Source: Methylococcus capsulatus (GTDB lineage: Bacteria; Pseudomonadota; Gammaproteobacteria; Methylococcales; Methylococcaceae). From it: a DNA stretch of 64,000 nt. This document shows, one piece after another, positions 1 through 6,788 of this stretch. How positions within the stretch are numbered: position 1 is the stretch's first letter; each line of letters begins with the position of its first letter. A model generated the notes under the pieces. The model worked only from the letters and a program-made list of their open reading frames with translations, did no database searches and was not told where the DNA came from. Made by a program: the position numbers and the translations under genes. The stretch covers positions 1,466,001 to 1,530,000 of the forward strand of contig NZ_CP104311.1 in assembly GCF_036864975.1 (NCBI RefSeq), given 5' to 3'.

Positions 1-1
1 G

Positions 2-499
2 CTGAATCTTCTTTACACGCTCGTGCTCAAGCATCAGCCGGTGATCGACATTTTCACGATTGCCATCGGCTTTGTGCTGCGCGTCTATGCCGGCGCCCAG
101 GCCCTCGCCGTTCCGGTTTCCCCCTGGATGTTCGTCACGACCCTGTGTCTGGCCCTCTATCTCGCTGCCGTCAAACGGAGGCAGGAGCTCGCCTTCAGCG
201 GCACGGAAGGGCGCAGAGTGCTTGAGCGCTATAGCGTGGCGCTGGTGGACCGTTACGCCGAAATGGCGGCGACCGGCGCACTCGTGTTCTACAGTTTGTT
301 CGTGATATCGGCCAAGCCCGGGATGGTGGTCACCATACCTTTCGTGCTGTTCGGGTTGTTCCGCTACTGGTATGTGATCGAAGTGCTGGACGGAGGAGAG
401 TCCCCCACGGACGCCCTGCTCAGCGACTGGCAGCTCGCTCTGACGGTGGTGCTCTGGATCGGCGCTTGTATCTGGGCGCTTTGGCCGACAATTGTATGA
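2..499 (+). CDS. UbiA-family prenyltransferase, 3' part (decaprenyl-phosphate phosphoribosyltransferase-like)
   Basis: The reading frame is already open at the left edge, so the N-terminal part, including the first substrate-binding Asp motif, lies outside the window. The visible 165 residues are a multi-spanning membrane protein. The segment LKHQPVIDIFTIAIGFVLR followed by a KRRQELAFSG loop resembles the second half of the UbiA superfamily, closest in my reading to decaprenyl-phosphate 5-phosphoribosyltransferases, which move phosphoribose from PRPP to a polyprenyl phosphate. The stop codon overlaps the next gene, a PAP2-type phosphatase, if that gene's TTG at 492 is used. This is the pairing expected for a pathway making a polyprenyl-phospho-pentose. 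The family is fairly sure; the exact substrate is inferred. Confidence 0.75.
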   Translation: MNLLYTLVLKHQPVIDIFTIAIGFVLRVYAGAQALAVPVSPWMFVTTLCLALYLAAVKRRQELAFSGTEGRRVLERYSVALVDRYAEMAATGALVFYSLFVISAKPGMVVTIPFVLFGLFRYWYVIEVLDGGESPTDALLSDWQLALTVVLWIGACIWALWPTIV

Positions 500-503
500 T
501 TCT

Positions 504-914
504 ATGGACGTCGCCTACGCTATCACCCCTTTTCTGGCTTGGCTCACCGCCGGAACCTTGAAATTCATCATCAACAGTTGCCGCGCCCGCCGTCTGGCAT
601 TCAGTCAGATCGGTTACGGCGGCCTGCCCAGCAATCACAGCGCCATAGTCAGCAGCACGGCCGCGCTCATAGCTTTTCGAGAAGGTATGAGCCATCCAGC
701 CTTTGGGGCCGCAGTCACTATCGCTTTCGTCGTAATCATGGATGCCAACAATTTGCGTCGCCAAGTCGGCAAACATGCAACGGTAATTAACCGTCTCGTG
801 GGATTTGATAAAGACACCGACTTGCTGCGAGAGCGGATGGGACATACGACATTTGAGATCATTACAGGGATTTTGGTTGGAATAATGGTCGCCTGGGCAA
901 GCTTCTATCTGTAA
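504..914 (+). CDS. Divergent PAP2 family protein (DUF212)
   Basis: A 136-residue integral membrane protein with the hallmark GGLPSNHSA segment near residue 45, followed by MDANNLRRQVGKHA and a hydrophobic C-terminus. This is the divergent PAP2 (acid phosphatase/vanadium haloperoxidase-related, DUF212) pattern seen in YuiD-like proteins. I chose ATG 504; an in-frame TTG at 492 would overlap the upstream prenyltransferase. Given that neighbour, a plausible role is dephosphorylation of a polyprenyl-phosphate-sugar-phosphate intermediate in the membrane. The family call is strong; the role is inference from context. Confidence 0.75.
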   Translation: MDVAYAITPFLAWLTAGTLKFIINSCRARRLAFSQIGYGGLPSNHSAIVSSTAALIAFREGMSHPAFGAAVTIAFVVIMDANNLRRQVGKHATVINRLVGFDKDTDLLRERMGHTTFEIITGILVGIMVAWASFYL

Positions 915-1348
915 ATTGCATCAAGAACTCAATGGAGTTGTTTCGTAACCGTTCACACCCCCACTTTTTTGCTGGGATCGCGGCTATCTTGGCCGCTTTA
1001 TCAGCAAGTGGGACGCCCGCATTCCCAGGGGAATAAACGATTACCCAGGGGACTCGGAGCCGCAGTGGGCGGCGATTAGCTCCATTGCCAGCAAGATCGG
1101 CTGCACTGAAGAGACATTGCGGAGGTGGGTGCGCCAAGCTGAACGGGATCGGGGCGAACGGGAGGATCTCTCCACAATTCGTTCGGTATTGCGCTTTAGT
1201 TTAGAGCCCGCCGAGCCTTTATGATCAGTTGCCTTTAATTTGGAAACAGCTCTATTTTTTTAGGGGGGGATACTACTTTCCCGATCCCCTTTTCGGCAGC
1301 GTCTGGAAATATCATCCATATAAATATATCAGTACGGAATATGATATT
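915..1348. other. Gene-poor stretch with transposase remnant
   Basis: About 430 nt lie between the PAP2 gene and the probable ATG of the methyltransferase. The middle holds a broken IS3-type transposase fragment (listed separately). The rest shows no intact gene, RNA or clear promoter. Base composition drops towards the right, marking the start of an AT-rich insert. Confidence 0.6.
1039..1182 (+). pseudogene. IS3-family transposase OrfA remnant
   Basis: Translating this stretch gives about 48 residues that read like the central helix-turn-helix of an IS3-family OrfA: QWAAISSIASKIGC followed by TEETLRRWVRQAERDRG. The usual start is missing (frame broken upstream) and translation runs into unrelated sequence after about 1180, with no OrfB. 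It is therefore a scrap, not an active element. It sits directly upstream of an AT-rich gene that ends at a rearrangement point, so it may mark a past insertion or deletion. I saw no terminal inverted repeats. Confidence 0.7.
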
Positions 1349-2011
1349 ATGACTAGTCTTGAATATATCAGTCAATGTTACAGGAATTATCGTTCATCAA
1401 GAATCGATGACAACATATCTCCCAACGATGCTATGTTTAATGAATGGTACTTTAGTGTGGGGGAGAGTGCAATAGATAATATTGCACTTGCTGCGCTGGC
1501 GTCTCGGCTTTCATGTGTAGAACGGGTTCTCGACTTACCTTGCGGCCACGGTCGAGTCTTGAGGCACATCACAAAATTTTTCCCTGAAGCCACGATATAT
1601 GCTTGTGACCTTGATGTGGATGGTGTTAGGTTTTGCGAAAAAACTTTTGGAGCAATGCCTATTCCATCATTGCCGAAACTTGAAAACGTGGTTTTCCCTT
1701 GTACATTTGATGTGATATGGGTTGGATCGTTATTTACCCATATGCGACGAGAGACTATTAAGCGCTCGCTACTTTATTTAAGTCGATATTTGTCGCCGTG
1801 TGGAATTATCGTAGCGACGATCCATGGTCGCTGGGTAGAGCATGCTTATGAAATATGTCGCTATATAGGAGAGGACAGGTGGAAAAAAATAATGGATGAA
1901 TATCGGTCAGGCGGATATGGATACTGTGACTACATAAAAGAAGAGTCGCATGCTTATATTGAGCACAGCTATGGGGTATCAATTATAAGGCATGCACATC
2001 AGCCACGGTGA
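1349..2011 (+). CDS. Class I SAM-dependent methyltransferase, probably 3'-truncated
   Basis: The frame is 220 residues from the chosen ATG (MTSLEYISQC); a TTG at 1229 would add 40 residues. Motif I, VLDLPCGHGRVL, is a good SAM-binding loop, followed by an acidic strand end (ACDLDVDGVRFC) and FDVIWVGSLFTHM as motif II. Such enzymes are common in surface-polysaccharide loci; the methylated substrate cannot be told. The gene is strikingly AT-rich beside its neighbours, which suggests horizontal transfer. The C-terminal YGVSI is where relatives usually continue with TSP/EW-type residues, but here it runs into RHAHQPR, encoded antisense to the reductase gene, so the natural end appears lost. Confidence 0.7.
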   Translation: MTSLEYISQCYRNYRSSRIDDNISPNDAMFNEWYFSVGESAIDNIALAALASRLSCVERVLDLPCGHGRVLRHITKFFPEATIYACDLDVDGVRFCEKTFGAMPIPSLPKLENVVFPCTFDVIWVGSLFTHMRRETIKRSLLYLSRYLSPCGIIVATIHGRWVEHAYEICRYIGEDRWKKIMDEYRSGGYGYCDYIKEESHAYIEHSYGVSIIRHAHQPR

Positions 2012-3092
2012 CGTCGTAGACTGCTTCCATGCCATCGTTTCGCAGTGACTGCACGGTGGCGATGAAATGTTCCGTATTCGGCTGGCGTGGGTAGCGCTGC
2101 ATCAAGGCGGTCAGCCGATCCATCTTGTCACTGTCTGCGAATCCGATCAGTTCGGAATAACGCACGATGTTCTCGCCGCTGATGATGAGTTCGTGCCGCG
2201 CCTGGCTGGCATATTCGTTCGCAGCGCCTTTGCCGTCCGGCAGCGCCTTCATCCCGCCGGGACGGCGATTCCGATGGATCGTGGAAGCGATGCCGAGGCG
2301 CAGCAGCATGCGTTGCACGGTCTGCAGGTTGCCGAGATCGGTCTGTGTCAAACGGATGCTGATACCTTTTTGTTGCGAGCCCTGCACCGAGCCGGCGGCA
2401 TCGAACAGGCCGCGCAGCATGCCGCGATAGAAGGCGGACGATGTGGTTTCCATCGCGGCGGTGCAGCGCTTGTTGCCGGGTGTCAGCCCCAGTTCCAGCG
2501 CCAGCGTCCGCAGGGCGCCGGTCGCCATGCGGTATTCACTGCGTCCCTCTATGGTCGATTGCCAGCCGTTGAAGTCGGCATGGTGGGGCCGTGTGCATGC
2601 GGCTAGTTCCGCTGCGCGCATGACATCGGCGGCGGCGGGGACGCTCCGGCCGCCATTGGCGACCTTCGATGCGGTCGCGTCCCGGATGCTCAAAACGGCT
2701 TTGTCCTGTGTGAGCGTGCCGCCGCCGAGCAGCAATCCGATCCGGTAGCCTTCCGCTTCGGTGTGCGCGCCATCCCAAGTGGATAGAGCGCGATGGTCGT
2801 GCAGCACGATTTGGTCATGGGGGCGGAGTTCTCCGGCCTTCACCCATTCCGTTTCGCGCACATAGCGAGTCATCTTCGCGATTCGCAGCACGGGGTGGTT
2901 GGCGGTCAGGCGGAGGCTATGCCCTTCAGCAGTACTCAAGCGCAGTACCGGTTTTTTGCCCGTGCAGAAGAAGCCCCGCGATTCGGTCGGATAGCATTGA
3001 CCGTCGACGACAGCCTCGAAAGGCTGATCGATGAGGTCGCGCACCTGCCGCGCACCGTTGGCGGTCATCACCCAGGTGTCGGCCGTGACGCA
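1983..3092 (-). other. Intein lacking its C-terminal splice junction, with degenerate LAGLIDADG endonuclease
   Basis: The segment is residues 283-651 of the reductase frame. Block A is CVTADTWVMT with Cys1; block B is RLTANHPVL with the TxxH at 345-348; block F is YDVTVADVHA at the very end. The expected Asn-His/Asn and Cys+1 of block G are missing. Between B and F lie two LAGLIDADG-like helices: YRIGLLLGGGTL (398-409) and GMLRGLFDAAGSV (506-518). The usual catalytic acid of each helix is replaced, by Gly406 and Ala515. Insertion before the Cys of ATNPCGE is a known ribonucleotide reductase intein site. Confidence 0.85.
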
Positions 3093-3938
3093 AGGATTGG
3101 TGGCTTCGATGCGTTCGCAATAGCTCAGGTTGTTTTCCCGGTTCATCCGGTCGATGAACAGCACGCCGGGTTCGGCATGGTCGTAGGTGGAGCGCATGAT
3201 GAGGTCCCACAGCTCCCGCGCCGGAACGCTGCGGTAGACCCACAGCCCGTCTTGGCGCAGGTGGGCGCCCTCGCACTGCTGTTCGGGGGAGGGCTCGGCG
3301 CGGTGCGTCAGCTCCCACGAGCCATTGGTTTCCACGGCCTGCATGAAGTCATCGCTCAGCGCGACCGAGAGGTTGAAGTTGGTCAGCTCACCCGGCCGGT
3401 CCTTGGCCCGGACGAACTCGAAGATGTCCGGGTGCTCGCAGCGCAGTATTCCCATCTGCGCGCCGCGGCGGGAGCCGGCGGATTCCACCGTTTCGCAGGA
3501 GCGGTCGAAAACACGCATGTAGGACACCGGCCCGGAGGCCCGCGATTCGGTGGTGTGGACACGCGCTCCTTTGGGCCGGATGGCCGAGAAGTCGTAGCCT
3601 ACGCCGCCGCCGCGCCGCATGGTTTCGGCGGCTTCCGCCAGGGCGGTGTAGATGCCCGGTTTGCCGTCGACTGGTTCCGACACCGAGTCGCCTACCGGCT
3701 GGACGAAGCAGTTGATGAGGGTGGCCTGCATGCCGGTACCGGCGGCGGACATGATCCGGCCGGCGGGGATGAAGCCCGAGCGGAGCGCGGACAGGAACCT
3801 GGGGCGCCATTCGTCTGGCACTCTTTCCGGGGCGGCGAGGGCATGTGCCACCCGCGCAAAAATCTCTTCGGCGCAGCATTCGCCATGTTTGGCGTATTTC
3901 TCTCGCAAGACTTCCAGGGAAATGGGTTGCGGATCCAC
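1983..3938 (-). pseudogene. nrdJ: Class II (B12-dependent) ribonucleotide reductase, truncated within its intein
   Basis: Residues 1-282 match the N-terminal part of adenosylcobalamin-dependent ribonucleoside-diphosphate reductase: INCFVQPVGDS near residue 75, MRRGGGVGYDFS near 107 and RENNLSYCERIEATNP at 267-282. At the conserved NP/C junction an intein begins (C283) and occupies the rest of the 651 residues. The frame stops (TAA) just after ADVHAL, before the intein's C-terminal HN and before any C-extein. The glycyl/thiyl-site cysteine region and the C-terminal redox cysteines are therefore absent, and splicing cannot be completed from this gene. It converges on and slightly overlaps a foreign methyltransferase. 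I infer that it is dead as a reductase; another reductase must exist elsewhere. Confidence 0.85.
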
Positions 3939-4067
3939 GAAAAAACTCCGGATGGCGGCGGATATGCTGGCATGGTAAGCGGGCCGCTCCGGCGCGGCAA
4001 TGCGGGCAGGCCGCGATCAGGAAACAGAACGAATCATCAGTGGAGCGCGACAAGTCCGAAAGAATGG

Positions 4068-4084
4068 TGCACCATATCGGTGCA
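4068..4084. promoter_or_regulatory. Probable NtrC-binding dyad
   Basis: TGCACC, five bases, then GGTGCA forms a near-perfect inverted repeat matching the enterobacterial NtrC site (TGCACC-N5-GGTGCA). It lies 121-137 nt upstream of the ntrB start in the divergent region between the broken reductase and ntrBC, so autoregulation of ntrBC is the simplest reading. No glnA lies beside it. Confidence 0.65.
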
Positions 4085-4176
4085 TTTGGTTACGCATTGC
4101 GTGCACGTTCTGAGGCTCAACCTTATGCCGGACGCGGAAATTCGCGAAAAAGCCGGCCCCGGCGAACGCTTAGGCA

Positions 4177-4192
4177 TGGCGCATTACTTGCT
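4177..4192 (+). promoter_or_regulatory. Sigma-54-like promoter sequence (tentative)
   Basis: TGGCGC, five bases, TTGCT keeps the exact GG-N10-GC spacing of a -24/-12 promoter and lies downstream of the NtrC dyad. The caution is that transcription would start within a few bases of the ntrB ATG at 4205, giving an almost leaderless message. It may be fortuitous. Confidence 0.3.
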
Positions 4193-4204
4193 GCGGGTCC
4201 TGAC

Positions 4205-5299
4205 ATGACGGCATCGGACACACCTTCTTTCTTCCGGCGCATCCTCGACAACCTCGGAGATGGCGTACTGTTGTTCGACAATACGCTGACCTTGACTTAC
4301 ATCAACATGCCCGGCGAGATGCTGCTGGCCGTCAGCGCCCGTCAGGTCCTGGGCGTCCGCGCACGTCTGGTGCTGCCGTGCAGCGAACAGCCGGTGGAGC
4401 CGGATATGAGGCATGCCTTGGACACCGGTATTTCCCTGACCAAGCGCAACGTCACCCTCGTCCATCCTCTGCATGTGATTACGGTGAACCTGCACATCTC
4501 GCCGATCACCGAGGACGAGGCCAGCGGGGTGCTGGTTCAGGTTCAGCAGGTGGACAGGCACTTGCGGATTTCCATGGAGGAGCAGTTGCTGGCGCAGCAG
4601 AATGCGGCCAAGTCGCTGCTCAAGGGGCTGGCACATGAGATCAAGAATCCGCTCGGGGGGCTGCGCGGCGCGGCGCAGCTCCTGGAGCGGGAGCTGCACG
4701 ACGAGTTGCGTGAATATACCCAGATCATCATCGAGGAGTCCGATCGCCTGCAGTCCCTGCTGGACCGGATGCTCGGGCCGAACAAACTGCCCCAGAAAGC
4801 CTGGCTCAACATCCACCGGGTGCTGGACCGGGTAACCCAGCTGGTGCAGGTGGAGGTACCCGCCGGTGTCCGGATCGTGCGTGACTACGATCCGAGCATC
4901 CCGGAAATCTTCGGGGACGCCGATCAGCTGATCCAGGCCATTCTCAACATCGTGCGCAATGCCGCCCAGGCGTTGGGCATGCACGGCCGGATCATCATCC
5001 GCAGCCGTATCGACCGGCAGGTGACGATCGGTGAGCGGCGCCATCGCATGGCGGTGAAAATCGACATCATCGACGACGGTCCCGGCATCAAGCCGGAACT
5101 CTTGAACCATATTTTCTACCCGATGGTCACCGGGCGGGCCGAGGGCACCGGCCTGGGGCTATCGATCGCGCAGGGCCTGATCAACCAGCACGGCGGCCTG
5201 ATCGAGTGCAGCAGTGTGCCCGGCAACACCGTTTTTTCCATATTTCTGCCTTTGGAGGAGGACCATGAAGCGAACGTTCCAGGTTTGGGTAGTCGATGA
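4205..5299 (+). CDS. glnL: Nitrogen regulation sensor histidine kinase NtrB (GlnL)
   Basis: A 364-residue cytosolic sensor kinase. An N-terminal PAS-like domain (RRILDNLGDGVLLFDN, residues 11-26) precedes the dimerisation/phosphoacceptor helix LLKGLAHEIKNPLGG with His144. The ATPase domain follows with an N box (IVRNAAQAL), G1 (DDGPGIKPEL) and G2 (GTGLGLSIAQGL). Known role: it phosphorylates NtrC under nitrogen limitation and is switched to phosphatase by PII protein. ATG 4205 puts the PAS domain at the N-terminus as in the family; the frame extends upstream without homology and lacks a good ribosome site. The gene overlaps ntrC by 35 nt, so the two are co-transcribed. Confidence 0.92.
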   Translation: MTASDTPSFFRRILDNLGDGVLLFDNTLTLTYINMPGEMLLAVSARQVLGVRARLVLPCSEQPVEPDMRHALDTGISLTKRNVTLVHPLHVITVNLHISPITEDEASGVLVQVQQVDRHLRISMEEQLLAQQNAAKSLLKGLAHEIKNPLGGLRGAAQLLERELHDELREYTQIIIEESDRLQSLLDRMLGPNKLPQKAWLNIHRVLDRVTQLVQVEVPAGVRIVRDYDPSIPEIFGDADQLIQAILNIVRNAAQALGMHGRIIIRSRIDRQVTIGERRHRMAVKIDIIDDGPGIKPELLNHIFYPMVTGRAEGTGLGLSIAQGLINQHGGLIECSSVPGNTVFSIFLPLEEDHEANVPGLGSR

Positions 5300-6680
5300 C
5301 GACCGGTCGATCCGCTGGGTCTTGGAAAAAGCGCTGCAGAAGGCGTCTATCCAGACCCGCGCCTTCTCGACCGCCAACAGCATGATGGAAGCGCTGAACC
5401 GGGACCGGCCGGATGCGGTGCTGACCGATATCCGCATGCCGGGGCTGGATGGCATCGAGCTGCTGAAGCAGTTGCAGACCAGATTTCCCGATCTGCCGGT
5501 CGTGATCATGACCGCGCATTCCGATCTGGAGAGCGCGGTGTCCGCCTTCAGCGGCGGTGCATTCGAGTACCTGCCGAAACCGTTCGACGTGGACGAGGCA
5601 GTGGATCTGGTCGCACGGGCCTGCAGCCACAGTCAGCGGACGGCGACCGCGGAGGCGGACGACAAGGGGGGCCTGCCGGAGAAGACTCCGGAGATCATCG
5701 GCGAGGCGCCGGCGATGCAGGAGGTGTTCCGCGCCATCGCCCGGCTTGCGCGTTCGAACATCACGGTGCTGATCAACGGTGAGTCGGGGACCGGCAAAGA
5801 GCTGGTCGCCCGTGCCCTGCATCGCCACAGTCCGCGCGCGGACAAGCCGTTCATCGCACTCAACATGGCCGCCATACCGCGGGATCTGCTGGAGTCCGAA
5901 TTGTTCGGCCACGAACGCGGCGCTTTTACCGGTGCGCAGGCCCGCCGGGCCGGGCGGTTCGAGCAGGCCGACGGCGGCACGCTGTTCCTGGACGAGATCG
6001 GCGACATGCCGGCGGAATTGCAGACCCGTCTGCTGCGCGTGCTGGCCGAGGGCGAGTTTTTTCCGGTCGGCGCCCATGCCCCGGTCAAGGTGGACGTCCG
6101 GATCATCGCCGCGACGCACCAGAACCTGGAGCAACTGGTGGCGGAGGGGCGCTTCCGAGAGGATTTGTTCCACCGGCTCAATGTCATCCGCATCCACATC
6201 CCCCCGCTCAGGGAGCGGCGCCAGGACATCACCCTGCTGCTCCGGCATTTCCTGAAGGAGGCCAGCCTGGAACTCAACGTCGAGACCAAGACGCTGTTGC
6301 CCGAAGTCGAGACCTACCTGTGCCGGCTGGACTGGCCGGGCAATGTCCGGCAGTTGGAGAACACCTGCCGCTGGATCACGGTCATGGCGGCCGGCAAGGA
6401 CGTACACCTGGACGACCTGCCGCCGGAGCTGCTCAAGGCCCGGCCGGAGCCGGTCGCGGTTTCGAGCGACTGGCAGGACAGCTTCACCCAATGGATCGAT
6501 GCCCGTCTGCGGCGCGGTGACCGCAACGTGGCCAAGGAGGCCATCGATTCGGCCGAAGGCATTCTCATCAGCACCGCCCTGCAGTTCACCCGGGGCCGCC
6601 GCCAGGAGGCAGCCAAGCTGCTGGGTTACGGGAGGAATACCCTGACCCGTAAAATAAGCGAGTTGAATCTCGACGTTTGA
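5265..6680 (+). CDS. glnG: Nitrogen regulation response regulator NtrC (GlnG)
   Basis: A 471-residue sigma-54 enhancer-binding activator. The receiver domain has phospho-acceptor Asp55 (VLTDIRMPG) and Lys105 (LPKPFD). The AAA+ domain has Walker A GESGTGKE at 172-179, the sigma-54 contact loop GAFTGA at 219-224 and FLDEIGDMP as Walker B. A Fis-type helix-turn-helix (AAKLLGYGRNTLTRKI) ends the protein. The start at ATG 5265 follows a strong GGAGGA site inside the end of ntrB. An NtrC-like dyad upstream of ntrB suggests that the pair is autoregulated. Confidence 0.95.
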   Translation: MKRTFQVWVVDDDRSIRWVLEKALQKASIQTRAFSTANSMMEALNRDRPDAVLTDIRMPGLDGIELLKQLQTRFPDLPVVIMTAHSDLESAVSAFSGGAFEYLPKPFDVDEAVDLVARACSHSQRTATAEADDKGGLPEKTPEIIGEAPAMQEVFRAIARLARSNITVLINGESGTGKELVARALHRHSPRADKPFIALNMAAIPRDLLESELFGHERGAFTGAQARRAGRFEQADGGTLFLDEIGDMPAELQTRLLRVLAEGEFFPVGAHAPVKVDVRIIAATHQNLEQLVAEGRFREDLFHRLNVIRIHIPPLRERRQDITLLLRHFLKEASLELNVETKTLLPEVETYLCRLDWPGNVRQLENTCRWITVMAAGKDVHLDDLPPELLKARPEPVAVSSDWQDSFTQWIDARLRRGDRNVAKEAIDSAEGILISTALQFTRGRRQEAAKLLGYGRNTLTRKISELNLDV

Positions 6681-6788
6681 ATGGCTGTAACCCGCTTCCC
6701 TCAAACTGTCGGCAACATCCATCGGACTTTTCCGTCCCGTGCGGCGGGGAAGATCCGCATCCCATTCTCACACGGGAGGTGACCGCTC

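Noticed and set aside
1983-3092. Natural split intein as explanation for the reductase end
   Set aside because: The frame ends only a few residues short of the junction and at a composition break shared with the neighbouring gene, so truncation is simpler. It is kept only as a test in the findings.
2793-4208. A 471-codon plus-strand frame opposite the reductase
   Set aside because: It is antisense to a recognised reductase/intein and has no homology.
5181-6722. A 513-codon minus-strand frame opposite ntrC
   Set aside because: It shadows the ntrC frame and shows no domain.
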